This document shows, in pieces, positions 24,825 to 34,351 of a stretch of 64,000 nt of DNA. Position 1 is the stretch's first letter, and every line of letters starts with the position of its first letter. The position numbers and the translations under genes are program-made. Below the pieces are notes generated by a model. That model was not told where the DNA came from and ran no database searches. It saw only the letters and a program-made list of their open reading frames with translations. Location: NCBI GenBank assembly GCA_017744915.1, contig JAGIAH010000002.1, positions 1 through 64,000 of the forward strand, in the 5' to 3' direction. This DNA comes from Agrobacterium tumefaciens (GTDB taxonomy: Bacteria > Pseudomonadota > Alphaproteobacteria > Rhizobiales > Rhizobiaceae).

Positions 24825-25178
24825 AGGCGCCTCCTTTCCGTTGCGGGCTGGCCTGTTGAACACTTGTCGGCGCCAATAGCGCACAAAGCCCGGCACTTCT
24901 CAAGTGCCCTTATCTGTATGGCTTTCGACGCCAGTTTGCTGTGTACCGAATCGTGACGATGCCGATTAGTTGGATCGGAGCTAGGCAATGATTTCGTCTG
25001 CCTCGTGCAATAACCGGTATCTGGATATTGAGCATAGCGAAGGTGTTTATGGTTTTACAGTTTTACCCGTGGCCACCTCTGATATACGGCGGGCAGCGTT
25101 ACTCCCAAAGGCGGGAATCTCCTCGCCCCGATGGGATCAGTTCGTCTATTGATGCGTAGTCCTCCCCTGGAGTGACGA
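24825..25178. other. Gene-free stretch between recombinase module and TetR gene
   Basis: This 354-base stretch contains no open frame with a plausible start and no clear hairpin. It marks the change from the recombination module to metabolic cargo and must carry the promoter of the minus-strand small gene at 24824. Confidence 0.4.
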
Positions 25179-25817
25179 TCAGCTTCGATGTTTGAGATTG
25201 TTGATTGCACCATAGCGCAGGCCGTCGACGAATAGCCCAGCCATTCGTTTCGGATCAGTGGGCTCGCCGCAGATAGGGAGCACGCATAACATGGCGACTG
25301 CGTGAATAAGCTCGCTTGATTTAACTCCGGCGCGCATTTCACCCTCCGTTGCGGCCTCATCAAGTAAGGTCTGAACGGCAGGGCCCAATTGCTGCTGAAA
25401 ATAGGCGGGCAGACTCTCCAGTGTCGGTTCACCCGAATTCAGAGCTGCTGCCAGTCCGCGATGGGCAACGATGAAGTCGACGTAGTAATCCACCCACAAG
25501 GCCAATGCATTGCCGGGAGAATGATTGTTCCCCAGAGCGGATATTTTTTCGACGCATTCGTGCACCTCTTTGCGCAGCACGGCGACGATAAGATCGGATC
25601 TTGCCGGGAAATGGCGATAAAGTGTGCCGACACCCACCCCCGCTTTGTCCGCGATCTCACGCATCGGAATATTCACGCCTGAGCGGGCGAAAATCTCACT
25701 GGCGGTCTGGAGAAGTGCATCGATATTACGTTGCGCATCGGCTCGCACATGGCGCCGCTTGCCGGTTTCGATCATCGCTTCGTCCAATGATTCCCTGTTC
25801 TCACCAGACATTGGCAT
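25179..25817 (-). CDS. TetR-family transcriptional regulator
   Basis: A 212-aa regulator; the start at 25817 (MPMSGENRESLDEA) gives a normal TetR length, whereas the frame open to 26207 runs over the divergent gene. The DNA-binding helix-turn-helix is clear near residues 45-70 (IPMREIADKAGVGVGTLYRHF followed by PARSDLIVAVL). The C-terminal ligand-binding region resembles that of the AcrR/TetR_C_33-like group. It is transcribed away from the SDR gene at 25926, with a 108-base shared regulatory region, so it most likely represses that gene and itself. The inducer is unknown. Confidence 0.88.
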   Translation of the reverse strand: MPMSGENRESLDEAMIETGKRRHVRADAQRNIDALLQTASEIFARSGVNIPMREIADKAGVGVGTLYRHFPARSDLIVAVLRKEVHECVEKISALGNNHSPGNALALWVDYYVDFIVAHRGLAAALNSGEPTLESLPAYFQQQLGPAVQTLLDEAATEGEMRAGVKSSELIHAVAMLCVLPICGEPTDPKRMAGLFVDGLRYGAINNLKHRS

Positions 25818-25925
25818 AGCCCTCTTGATAAACGGAACATGATTCCACATATTGATATCCGGACGGATGTTCCACATATAATGTATGAAGGCGATTTGCC
25901 TAGCACTCATTCGGAGATTTCTACC
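25818..25925. promoter_or_regulatory. Divergent TetR/SDR control region with candidate operators
   Basis: It contains an interrupted palindrome GGAACATGATTCC (25834-25846) and a direct repeat TTCCACATAT at 25843-25852 and 25870-25879, 27 bp apart. Either fits a TetR operator. The SDR start is preceded by CGGAGA. Confidence 0.45.
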
Positions 25926-26675
25926 ATGCATGAAAAACGCGTTGCGCTCGTTACCGGAGGGAATAAGGGGATTGGCCTGCAGATCGCCAGGGACCTTGAG
26001 AAAAACGGCTTTTTTGTCCTCATCGGTTCCCGCAGAATAGAAGCGGGCGAAGCGGCTGCTGAGAAGATTGGTGCTGACACCAAGGCGATCCAGCTTGACG
26101 TGACCGATCAGGCCTCCATTACGGCGGCGGCTAAACATATCCGCGACGTTTATGGTCGGCTTGATGTTCTCGTGAACAATGCCGGCATCTCCCATGCGGG
26201 CGCGCAAAGCCGGACACCCGAACAGATGATGGGTGAGACTTTTCTTTCGGTCGTCGACATGGATGAGTTGCGCGCCGTGTATGAAACGAACCTCTTCGGT
26301 GTCGTTGCGGTCACTCAGGCAATGTTGCCGATGCTGCGAGAAGCGCCGGCCGGAAGAATTGTCAACGTATCGAGCATGACGGGCTCATTGACGATGAACG
26401 CCGATCCCGGACACCCCATGCGCCGCTATGCTGGAACCTATTCCTCCTCGAAAACCGCGTTGAACGCCGTCACGCAGGCGTTCGCCATCGAATTGGAAAA
26501 TTCCAGCATCAAGGTGAATGCTGTTTGTCCGGGTTTCACCGCAACCGACAACAACAAGTTTTTGGGGCCTGGCACTGTCGAGGATGCCGCACGCGAGCCC
26601 GTTCGGCTCGTCATGCTCGGACCCGATGGCCCATCGGGATGTTTCTCCAATTTCGATGGCCTGATCCCCTGGTGA
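25926..26675 (+). CDS. Short-chain dehydrogenase/reductase
   Basis: A 249-aa classical SDR. The ATG at 25926 fits the family start (MHEKRVALVTGGNKGIG). The dinucleotide-binding motif is TGGNKGIG near residue 10, then LDVTD, NNAGISHAG, the catalytic SSMTGS serine and the Y-x3-K motif YSSSKTALN, followed by VNAVCPGFTATD. The C-terminus GPDGPSGCFSNFDGLIPW resembles carbonyl-reductase-like SDRs of bacteria. Its substrate is unknown; control by the divergent TetR gene suggests induction by a xenobiotic or other small carbonyl compound. Confidence 0.88.
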   Translation: MHEKRVALVTGGNKGIGLQIARDLEKNGFFVLIGSRRIEAGEAAAEKIGADTKAIQLDVTDQASITAAAKHIRDVYGRLDVLVNNAGISHAGAQSRTPEQMMGETFLSVVDMDELRAVYETNLFGVVAVTQAMLPMLREAPAGRIVNVSSMTGSLTMNADPGHPMRRYAGTYSSSKTALNAVTQAFAIELENSSIKVNAVCPGFTATDNNKFLGPGTVEDAAREPVRLVMLGPDGPSGCFSNFDGLIPW

Positions 26676-26702
26676 GGCAAACCGGCGAGTGACGAAATGA
26701 AA

Positions 26703-26730
26703 AGCCATCGACACCTGTGTGCCGATGGCT
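26703..26730. terminator. Inverted repeat between convergent genes
   Basis: AGCCATCG and CGATGGCT form an 8-bp stem with a 12-base loop, 27 bases after the SDR stop. There is no T-run on the plus strand. It may end transcription between the convergent SDR and aldehyde dehydrogenase genes; the evidence is modest. Confidence 0.35.
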
Positions 26731-26847
26731 CTCGGGAGGATCGCTCGTCAGGCTTACTGCGTTACACTTGCAGAAGTTGCGACATTCAAGCGTCCAAAGC
26801 AGTGGGCCATGTCGGGTCCTGGGGGCCGGCTATTGGAGCCGATGACA

Positions 26848-28296
26848 TCAGGAAAGCTGGTAGCTCGTCTTTACCCGCGTGAAAAACTGGCGGGCATATG
26901 TGCCCTGTTCCCGAGGGCCAAGGCTTGAGCCGCGATTTCCGCCGAACGGAACGTGGTAGTCGACACCAGCGGTTGGCAGGTTGACCATGACCATTCCGGC
27001 CGATGAGTTCCGCTTGAAATGTTCGGCGTGTTTCAAGGAGGTCGTGACGATGCCGGCGGAAAGGCCGAAAGGCGTGTCTTCCGCGGCCGTAAAGGCTTCC
27101 TCGTAGTTTTTGACCCGAAGGACGCTCAGCACCGGTCCGAAAATCTCCTCGCGGTAAATCCGCATGTCGGAACGGACTTCCGTGAAGATCGCCGGCGTGA
27201 AGGAATACGCGCCCTTTTCGTTTTTGACATGTGCGCCGCCATGGAGGAGATTGGCGCCTTCCTGAAGACCGATCCCGACATAGGACAGGTTCTGTTCAAG
27301 TTGCTTGCGGTCGACGACCGGACCGATATCCGTCTGCGGGTCGAGCGCGTGGCCGACACGGAGTTTCTCGGTCCGCTCCCTGATTTTTTCCACCAGCCTG
27401 TCATGGATATTTTCGGTAACGATCAGGCGGGAGCTTGCCGTGCACCTTTGTCCGGTCGAATAAAACGATCCCTGCACCGCGATATCGACGGCGAGATCGA
27501 TATCGGCGTCATCAAGAACCACCAGCGGATTTTTACCGCCCATTTCCAGTTGCACGCGCGCGAGGCGCTGCGCTGCGGCCTCAGCCACGCCACGGCCGAC
27601 CTGTTCGGAGCCGGTGAAGGTGATGGCGTCCACGTTTTCGGACCTCGCAAGCGCATCGCCGACGATGCGGCCGGAACCGATCACCATGTTGAAAACGCCG
27701 GCCGGCAACCCGGAGCGCGAAATGATTTCGGCAAGCGCCCAGGCGGACGAGGGAACGAGTTCGGCAGGCTTGAAAACGACCGTATTGCCGAAGCACAGCG
27801 CGGGGGCGATCTTCCAGGCGGGAATGGCGATCGGGAAGTTCCATGGCGCGATGATGCCGACGACGCCAACGGCCTGCGTGGTCACATCGATGCCGACGTT
27901 TTCCCTCACGGAGTCGTATTTTTCGCCATTCGCCCGCAAGGCCTCCTGGGCGTAAAACTTGAAGGAACGGCCGGCGCGATCGACTTCTCCAAGGGCCTCG
28001 CGCAGGATTTTTCCTTCTTCCCGTGCGAGCAGCGTTGCCAGCTCCTCGCGCCTTGCCAGGATTTCCGTTCCGATCCGGTCGAGAATGTCGGCACGGAACT
28101 GGGGTGTGCTGCGTGCCCAGCGATAGCTCGCATCCTTTGCCGCCGCGATGGCCCTTTGCGTGAGCTCGGCGTCAGCGCGTGCAAACCGTTCGACCACATC
28201 CTTCGGTTCCGACGGGTTGATATTCTCGAGAATGGATCCCGTATCGGTGCCAGATACGAATTCCCCGGCGATGAAGCTCGATTTAATGGTGCTCAT
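26848..28296 (-). CDS. NAD(P)-dependent aldehyde dehydrogenase, 2-oxoglutarate-semialdehyde-dehydrogenase-like
   Basis: A 482-aa ALDH. Key residues are the catalytic Cys in STGQRCTASSRLIV (about residue 285), the general-base Glu in LEMGGKNPLVV (about residue 251), IIAPWNFP, and FTGSEQVGR in the cofactor site. The STGQRCTASSRLIV block is like that of 2-oxoglutarate-semialdehyde dehydrogenases of hydroxyproline and sugar-acid pathways. Its ATG overlaps the upstream dehydrogenase stop as TAATG, so it is the last gene of the minus-strand catabolic operon. Oxidation of a semialdehyde to 2-oxoglutarate would fit a hydroxyproline route, but other semialdehydes are possible. Confidence 0.85.
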   Translation of the reverse strand: MSTIKSSFIAGEFVSGTDTGSILENINPSEPKDVVERFARADAELTQRAIAAAKDASYRWARSTPQFRADILDRIGTEILARREELATLLAREEGKILREALGEVDRAGRSFKFYAQEALRANGEKYDSVRENVGIDVTTQAVGVVGIIAPWNFPIAIPAWKIAPALCFGNTVVFKPAELVPSSAWALAEIISRSGLPAGVFNMVIGSGRIVGDALARSENVDAITFTGSEQVGRGVAEAAAQRLARVQLEMGGKNPLVVLDDADIDLAVDIAVQGSFYSTGQRCTASSRLIVTENIHDRLVEKIRERTEKLRVGHALDPQTDIGPVVDRKQLEQNLSYVGIGLQEGANLLHGGAHVKNEKGAYSFTPAIFTEVRSDMRIYREEIFGPVLSVLRVKNYEEAFTAAEDTPFGLSAGIVTTSLKHAEHFKRNSSAGMVMVNLPTAGVDYHVPFGGNRGSSLGPREQGTYARQFFTRVKTSYQLS

Positions 28297-29270
28297 TATG
28301 CGACTTCCTTACGAAGGGCGGCCTGCGGAATCTTGCCTTCGACAAATTCCGATATGTGCCTGACGGCGCTGTCGATCAGCCCCTGCATGGCGTCCTCGCT
28401 GCTCCAGGCGACATGTGGGTTCAAGATGAAATCCGGTCTATCGATCAACTCAAAAATGGGATCGTCGGGCTCGATGGGCTCATGCTCGATTACGTCCAGT
28501 GCAGCGCCGGCAATACGGTTGGCTTTCAGGGCGGCGATCAGCGCAGGCTCGTTGATGACGCCGCCGCGCCCCGTATTCACGACGATTGCATCCGGTTTCA
28601 TGCGGTTGAAGGCGGATCCGTCAATGAGATCGCGGGTTTCGTCGGTCAGCGGGCAATTGACCGAGATGACGTCGCTGATACGGATGAGCTGGTCGATCGG
28701 AATGAATTCGTCGCCTGTAATGCGGCCGAAGAAATCCTGATAATAGACGGTCATACCGAAGGCCCGGGCGAATTCCGCCAGGCGGCGCGCAATCGGTCCG
28801 CTACCGACGATGCCGAGCACTTTGCCGCGCAGATCGCGGATGCGGTAGTCGAAATAGATGTTCTTGGGTTCGGCCTCTCCGCGATGCACGCGGCGCATGA
28901 GATCGTGGTAGTGGCCGGTACGGCGCATCAGATCCAGGATCAGGGCGATCGTGTGCTCGGCAACCGTATTCTGGGCATATCCCGGCACGTTGGTGACCAT
29001 GATGCCGTTCTCGAAACAATAGTCGAGATCGACGATATCGGTGCCGGTCAGGGCGAGCGAGATCATCTTGAGCTTCGGCAATTGCTTCAGGTGCTCTTCA
29101 CGCAGCGGGACGCTGCAGGTCAGCGCGACGGTTGCGTCTTTCAGACGTTCGACGACCTCTTGCGGCTGCGTATAGGAATGGTTTTCCCATGTATGGGCGA
29201 AGGAGGGAACGGGGAGCTTGACCGTCGGGCCAAGGCCTTCGCTGTCGAGAAATACGATATGCTGGCTCAT
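28296..29270 (-). CDS. D-isomer-specific 2-hydroxyacid dehydrogenase
   Basis: A 324-aa NAD(P)-dependent dehydrogenase of the glycerate dehydrogenase/hydroxypyruvate reductase type. The Rossmann motif appears as VLGIVGSGPIARRLAEFARA, the substrate Arg in VNTGRGGVI, the catalytic Glu in DVIEHEP and the catalytic His in NPHVAWSS. The start at 29270 is preceded by AGGAG ten bases away. Its stop overlaps the ALDH start. In a catabolic cluster it may reduce a 2-oxoacid formed by the adjacent DAO-family oxidase, or oxidise a D-2-hydroxyacid that the YdiJ-like enzyme also handles. The physiological direction cannot be told from sequence. Confidence 0.87.
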   Translation of the reverse strand: MSQHIVFLDSEGLGPTVKLPVPSFAHTWENHSYTQPQEVVERLKDATVALTCSVPLREEHLKQLPKLKMISLALTGTDIVDLDYCFENGIMVTNVPGYAQNTVAEHTIALILDLMRRTGHYHDLMRRVHRGEAEPKNIYFDYRIRDLRGKVLGIVGSGPIARRLAEFARAFGMTVYYQDFFGRITGDEFIPIDQLIRISDVISVNCPLTDETRDLIDGSAFNRMKPDAIVVNTGRGGVINEPALIAALKANRIAGAALDVIEHEPIEPDDPIFELIDRPDFILNPHVAWSSEDAMQGLIDSAVRHISEFVEGKIPQAALRKEVA

Positions 29271-29285
29271 CTGGCTGTTCTCTCC

Positions 29286-30674
29286 TTATTTTTTGTTGGG
29301 GACGTAACCGGCAGGCGCCAGGCTGGCGAGCAGGTTGGTCACGATGCCGGCATCGCGGTTCGCGTCCTGCAGCGTTTCTTTTTTCACCAGCGCATCGCGG
29401 ACGAGGTGGGCGCCGAAGTAGCGGAAGGGTTCGGGCGGAAGAAGCTGCATCTTCTGATCGACGAGGCCGCATTTCGACCATTCGTCATTCGCCTCTTCAA
29501 CGAGCGACTTGATGATGCGGCTGGCGAAGACGGTGGTTGCGACGCCGCTGCCCGAGAAGCCGATGCCGTAGACGATGTTCGGATGACCGCCCAAATGACC
29601 GAAATTCGGAATGCCCTTCATGGCGCGGTCCAGCGGACCGGTCCAGGTGCTGACGATCGGCACGTCGGCAAGCTGCGGATAAAATTTGCGAAGCTCGGCC
29701 GTCACCCTGTCGGCTGCGGGCGTGGGCCGCTCATAGAGATTGCCGATTTTGTTGCCGAAGGCGAATTTTCCGAGCGGCTTGCCGAAGACTATGCGGCCAT
29801 CGGGCGTGTTTCTCCAGTAGTTCAGGACGGTGCGCGAGTCGGTGATTGCCTCGCCTCCCTTGAAGCCCGTTGCATCCAGCCGCTCCTTGACGGCTGCCGT
29901 TGCGACCATGTCGCTGGACATGACGGCGATCATCCGCCGCAGCTCGGGGAACTGCGCGCCCCAGGCGTTCATGGCGATGACGACTTTTTTTGCCGTCACC
30001 TGGCCCTGCGTTGTCTTGACCACCGGCTCTCTGGAGCGCTCGAGATGGATCAGGGGCGATTTTTCATAGATGGTGACGCCGAGTTCCAGAGCGACGCGGC
30101 GGAGACCGCGGGCCAACAGAGCCGGCTGGACTGTTGCAGCGTTCGGATCGTAAATCCCCTCCAGCGTGCGTGGCGAGCCCGTGCGGGATTGCATTTCTTC
30201 TTTGCTGACCGGACGGAAGGGGTTCACACCATGTTTTTCGAGGCTTTCGACCAGGCCATGCCAGGAGCCGATCTGGCGCTCGTTGCTGGCTGCCCAGAGC
30301 CAGCCTTCGCGGCGATATTGTGCATCGATATTATGCTCGTCGCAGAACTCGCCGATCTCGCTGACGGCGGATTCGGCGGCGGCGCAGATGCGCCTTGCTT
30401 CTTCCTCTCCGCAGATGCTCGATAGCGAAAGATATTTCGGCCACCAGTCAGCGGCGTCGCCGCCGTTGCGGCCACTCGCGCCCGATCCGCAACGGTCCCG
30501 TTCGATGATGACGATCGATAGCGCGGGATTTGCCTTCTTGAGCCGGATGGCCGACCACAGGCCGAGATATCCGCCACCAATGACGCAGACGTCGGCTTTC
30601 ACATTTCCCTGAAGCGATGGCGCAAGATGGCTGTCGCGATCAAGCGCCTGCGCATACCAAAAACCGCGGTACAT
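29286..30674 (-). CDS. FAD-dependent oxidoreductase of the DAO family
   Basis: A 462-aa flavoenzyme. The ATG at 30674 is better placed behind the GGGGAGG ribosome-binding site (seven bases) than the one at 30680. Features are the FAD-binding VCVIGGGYLGLWSAIRLKK near residue 30, the second dinucleotide contact CGSGASGRNGGDA and the C-terminal YGIGFSGSGVA. It resembles gamma-glutamylputrescine oxidase (PuuB)-like and D-amino-acid or N-methyl-amino-acid oxidases. Close to a proline-racemase-family enzyme, oxidation of a D-configured or N-substituted proline derivative is the most likely role, by inference. It precedes the 2-hydroxyacid dehydrogenase gene by 15 bases. Confidence 0.82.
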   Translation of the reverse strand: MYRGFWYAQALDRDSHLAPSLQGNVKADVCVIGGGYLGLWSAIRLKKANPALSIVIIERDRCGSGASGRNGGDAADWWPKYLSLSSICGEEEARRICAAAESAVSEIGEFCDEHNIDAQYRREGWLWAASNERQIGSWHGLVESLEKHGVNPFRPVSKEEMQSRTGSPRTLEGIYDPNAATVQPALLARGLRRVALELGVTIYEKSPLIHLERSREPVVKTTQGQVTAKKVVIAMNAWGAQFPELRRMIAVMSSDMVATAAVKERLDATGFKGGEAITDSRTVLNYWRNTPDGRIVFGKPLGKFAFGNKIGNLYERPTPAADRVTAELRKFYPQLADVPIVSTWTGPLDRAMKGIPNFGHLGGHPNIVYGIGFSGSGVATTVFASRIIKSLVEEANDEWSKCGLVDQKMQLLPPEPFRYFGAHLVRDALVKKETLQDANRDAGIVTNLLASLAPAGYVPNKK

Positions 30675-30848
30675 GGTCATACCTCCCCAAAAGTTTTAAT
30701 TTCTTCCTTGAGGCGTATCGCGCCGACCGCGCCGCAGCTATCACGCCTATGACAATTTTTAGAACGGTCCTGACGGTGCAAAACAGATTCTGGAAATCGA
30801 TGTCCGGCGCACCGGTTTTCGATGCGCCGGGGCACGGATGAAGAGCGG

Positions 30849-33800
30849 TCAGGAGGCGCGAAGGACGTCAAGAAGCGCTTCGATGGGGTGGCGAAGCCGG
30901 CGGTTCTGGAACCTCTTCACCTGGCTGCGGCAGGAATATCCGGTCGCCAGACGCTCGATATTCCGGTCATCGCCATTGAGCTTCTGCTCCCAGGATTGGC
31001 CGAATATGATCCGCGACGTTTCGGCGTTTCTCGCCTCGTGACCGTAGGTACCGGACATGCCGCAGCATCCCGTGGCTTCGATCGTCAGGCGAATGCCAAA
31101 CCGCGAGAACAGCGCCTGCCATTGGCTTGTGCTGTCGGGCGCGTTGGTTTTTTCCGTGCAATGGGGCATAAGCTGGAACTCGGTCGTTCCATTTTTTCCG
31201 CCCCTTGCGGGCAGTACTTCGGTTAGCCATTCCTGCGGAAGCTGGATCGGGGGTGTAGTTACGCCTTCGAGATATTTATATTCCTGCCGATAGACCAGGG
31301 TCATCGCCGGATCCACGCCGACCAGCGGAATGCCGAATGCCGACAGGGTCTCAAGGCACGATGCATTTCTGGCCGCAGTCTTCGAAAAGGCATGGAGGAA
31401 ACCCTGTACGTGCAGGGGCTTTCCGTTGGGCCTGAAGGGAGCGAGCCATACCTGAAAGCCAAGACGGCTCGCAAGTTCGATGAAGGCTGAAAGAAGCTCG
31501 GTCTCGAAATAGCGGGTAAAGGCGTCCTGCACGATGATGACGCTTTTCGAACGCTCTTCCGCCGACAGCCGATCAAGTGCCTTCGGCGTCGCCGTACGGA
31601 CATTGTGCCGGCGAAGCACGGCGCCGAGATCGTGGCGGCTGAGGAGGGGTGTATCGATGAGGCCGATACTGGCTTTCGTTAGCTTGGCAGCCGCAGCGTT
31701 GCCTATGACCAGATTATAGAGCCATGCGGCCTTGCTGACATAAGGCAGGACGAATTCCAGCGAACCGATAACGTAGTCACGCGGCGACCGCAGGTATCGG
31801 CGATGATAAAGATCGAGAAACTTTGAACGGAATTCGGGGACGTTGACCTTGATCGGGCATTGGCCGGCACAGGATTTGCAGGCGAGACAGCCGGCCATGG
31901 CGTCGTAGACCTCATGGGAGAAATCGGCCTCCCCCTGTCTCTTGCCCAGGCTGTTGCGCATCCGCGCGAAAAATGTCGCCAGAAATGCTGGTTTCCGGCG
32001 AGCAGCCGCGAGGACGTCGATACCGGCCTGCTGTTGCAGGCGGAGCCACTCGCGAATGAGCGACGCCCGGCCTTTCGGCGAATGGATGCGCTGCCGCGTT
32101 GCTTTCCAAGAGGGGCACATGGCGTCGTCCACATCGAAATTATAGCAGGAGCCATTGCCGTTGCAGTGCATGGCGGCGCCATAATCGCGCCAGACGCGTT
32201 CGTCGATCTGCCTGTCGCGCTCGCCGCGCGTCGGCACGCCGTCGATCCTCAAAAGACCGTCGGTGGATGCCGCCGGTGTGGCGATCTTGCCCGGATTAAG
32301 CTGGTTGAAGGGATCGAAGGCCGCCTTCAAGTCCTGAAGTGACGGATAAAGCTCGCCGAAAAAGGCCGGAGCATATTCCGAGCGGACACCTTTCCCGTGT
32401 TCTCCCCATAACAGGCCGCCATATTTCTGCGTGAGTGCTGCGACGGCGTCCGAAATGGGCCGTATCAGGGCTGCCTGGGTGGGGTCTTTCATGTCGATCG
32501 CCGGCCTGACGTGCAACACGCCGGCATCGACATGGCCGAACATCCCGTATTGCAGTTTGTGACCGTCGAGAAGCGCCCGGAACTCGGCGATGTAGTCCGC
32601 AAGCTGTTCGGGTGGAACGGCCGTATCTTCCACAAAGGGAATGGGCCGGGCTTCACCGCTGACATTGCCGAGCAGGCCGACGGCCCGTTTGCGCATCATA
32701 TAGACTTGCTTCACGGCCTCATGGCCCTTAGCAAGCGTATGGCCGAGGCGCATCACACTGGTATCGTGGCCGATATGGGCGATGAAGCGTTCGACCCGGT
32801 CGTCCAATGCTTCCGCGTCATCGCCGCTGAATTCGACGAGATTGATGCCGAGCGTCTCGCGCTCGTCCTCGGACGGGAAATAGGCCGCGACGGAATTCCA
32901 GACGATATCCTGCATGGCCAGCAGCAGAACCTTGGAATCGACGGTTTCTATTGAAAGCGGGCTGTGGGCCAAAAGCGCCTGCGCGTCTTTCAGCGCATCC
33001 ATGAAACTGGCGTAACGAATATTGACGAGAATGCTATATTTCGGAATGGGCAGCACGTTCAGCTTGGCTTCGACAACGAAGCCGAGCGATCCTTCAGCGC
33101 CGCACAATATGCTGTTCAGATTGAAGCCGCCGTCGTCCTGCCGCAGATGGGCGAGATCATACCCCGTGAGACAGCGATTGAGCTTGGGAAATTTCGCGTC
33201 GATCAGGTCGGCGCGGTCGTCGCTGATCCGGCGCGCGGTTCGGTAGACATGTCCGACCGCGCTGTCGGCTGCGCAGAGAGAATCGAGTTCATCGACGGTA
33301 ACGGGGCGACCTAAAAAGCGTTCGCTGCCCAGCAATACGAAATCGAGTTCGAGAACGTGATCGCGCGTCTTGCCATAGGTGCAGCTTCCCTGACCGCTGG
33401 CATCCGTATTGATCATGCCGCCGATCGTGGCGCGGTTCGAGGTGGAGAGTTCCGGGGCAAAGAATAGGCCGTGCAATTCCAGGGCGGCATTTAGCTGGTC
33501 CTTGACCACCCCGGCCTGGACGCGAACCCAGCCCTCCTTCGGGTTGATCTCCAGGATGGCGTTCATGTGCCGCGAGAGATCGACCACCAATCCCTCCGTC
33601 AGCGACTGGCCGTTGGTGCCGGTGCCGCCACCGCGCGGCGCTACCACGATCCGGCGATATTCGGGCTTTCCGAGCAGGGCCGCGACAATGGTCACGTCCT
33701 CCGCATCGCGTGGGAAAATCGCCGCCTGCGGCATTCGCTGGTAGATGGAATTGTCCGTCGCCAGCACGGTTCGTATCGCGTAGTCATCCTCCACTTCGCC

Positions 33801-33890
33801 CTTGAAGCCGGAAGCCTTGAGAACAGAAAGAAACTGCCGATAGACGTCATCCACGCGATCGGAAGAGGGGGGCAATCGGGCGATTGTCAT
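30849..33890 (-). CDS. ydiJ: YdiJ-like FAD-binding and 4Fe-4S oxidoreductase
   Basis: A 1013-aa protein, matching the length of E. coli YdiJ, which has been reported as a D-2-hydroxyglutarate dehydrogenase. The start at 33890 (MTIARLPPSSDR) aligns with that family; the open frame continues upstream over the cupin gene. The FAD-binding domain shows ATDNSIYQRMPQA, VAPRGGGTGTNGQSL, LSTSNRATIGGMINTDASGQ and SILCGAEGSLGFV; the C-terminal part carries the Fe-S cluster motif ACKSCAGQCPIKVNVPEF and a CCG-type motif CCGMSGTYGHEA near the end. It probably oxidises a D-2-hydroxyacid and passes electrons to the respiratory chain. It lies in the catabolic operon, 13 bases after the cupin. Confidence 0.87.
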   Translation of the reverse strand: MTIARLPPSSDRVDDVYRQFLSVLKASGFKGEVEDDYAIRTVLATDNSIYQRMPQAAIFPRDAEDVTIVAALLGKPEYRRIVVAPRGGGTGTNGQSLTEGLVVDLSRHMNAILEINPKEGWVRVQAGVVKDQLNAALELHGLFFAPELSTSNRATIGGMINTDASGQGSCTYGKTRDHVLELDFVLLGSERFLGRPVTVDELDSLCAADSAVGHVYRTARRISDDRADLIDAKFPKLNRCLTGYDLAHLRQDDGGFNLNSILCGAEGSLGFVVEAKLNVLPIPKYSILVNIRYASFMDALKDAQALLAHSPLSIETVDSKVLLLAMQDIVWNSVAAYFPSEDERETLGINLVEFSGDDAEALDDRVERFIAHIGHDTSVMRLGHTLAKGHEAVKQVYMMRKRAVGLLGNVSGEARPIPFVEDTAVPPEQLADYIAEFRALLDGHKLQYGMFGHVDAGVLHVRPAIDMKDPTQAALIRPISDAVAALTQKYGGLLWGEHGKGVRSEYAPAFFGELYPSLQDLKAAFDPFNQLNPGKIATPAASTDGLLRIDGVPTRGERDRQIDERVWRDYGAAMHCNGNGSCYNFDVDDAMCPSWKATRQRIHSPKGRASLIREWLRLQQQAGIDVLAAARRKPAFLATFFARMRNSLGKRQGEADFSHEVYDAMAGCLACKSCAGQCPIKVNVPEFRSKFLDLYHRRYLRSPRDYVIGSLEFVLPYVSKAAWLYNLVIGNAAAAKLTKASIGLIDTPLLSRHDLGAVLRRHNVRTATPKALDRLSAEERSKSVIIVQDAFTRYFETELLSAFIELASRLGFQVWLAPFRPNGKPLHVQGFLHAFSKTAARNASCLETLSAFGIPLVGVDPAMTLVYRQEYKYLEGVTTPPIQLPQEWLTEVLPARGGKNGTTEFQLMPHCTEKTNAPDSTSQWQALFSRFGIRLTIEATGCCGMSGTYGHEARNAETSRIIFGQSWEQKLNGDDRNIERLATGYSCRSQVKRFQNRRLRHPIEALLDVLRAS

Positions 33891-33903
33891 TGTGTTCAAT
33901 GTT

Positions 33904-34248
33904 TTAGAACAGGACATAGGTCTTGCGCAGGGTTTCCCGGATGTCCCAGATCCCTTCGCAATTGGCCGGGAAAAGAACGGCGTCTCCGGCCCGGATGTCA
34001 ACCGGTTCGCCACCATCAGGCGTGAAGATGCACCAGCCGCTGATGATGTGGCTGAATTCCCGGTTCTTGAGGAAGCGCCGGAAGACGCCCGGCGTGCTTT
34101 CCCAGACGCCGGCGCTCACACCTTCGATTTCCTGATGCTGGGATGTGGCCTGTCTGGCGACGACGTCTCCGATGGGAAGCCTGGCGGCTTGCGCTTCGCC
34201 CATGGCGGCTGCCTCGGCATTGCGAACGACGGTGATAACTGAAGTCAT
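33904..34248 (-). CDS. Small cupin protein (DUF861-like)
   Basis: A 114-aa single cupin of the ureidoglycine-hydrolase/DUF861 type: GVWESTPGVFRRFLKNREF, the ISGWCIFTPDGGEPVDIRAG core and AVLFPANCEGIWDIRETLRK. The ATG at 34248 follows GAGAGG. In catabolic operons such cupins often assist or isomerise intermediates, but the activity here cannot be named. It sits between the racemase-family enzyme and the YdiJ-like dehydrogenase, all on the minus strand. Confidence 0.8.
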   Translation of the reverse strand: MTSVITVVRNAEAAAMGEAQAARLPIGDVVARQATSQHQEIEGVSAGVWESTPGVFRRFLKNREFSHIISGWCIFTPDGGEPVDIRAGDAVLFPANCEGIWDIRETLRKTYVLF

Positions 34249-34351
34249 TTTAAGCCTCTCGTTTCCCTTGAAGGGGGCGTGACGGGGTTGGCCGGGCCGG
34301 ACGAGCCATCGTCTTCCAGCCCGGCCGGGGAGGATTTGCGGATGGGTCGCG

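Noticed and set aside
27019..30425. Long plus-strand open frames (27019-28740 and 28356-30425) opposite the catabolic genes
   Set aside because: They are antisense to four well-supported enzymes and encode no recognisable domains; long antisense frames are common in GC-rich genes.
30849..34016. A longer YdiJ-like protein starting at 34016
   Set aside because: The extra 42 residues overlap the cupin gene in another frame and do not match the family start; the ATG at 33890 does.
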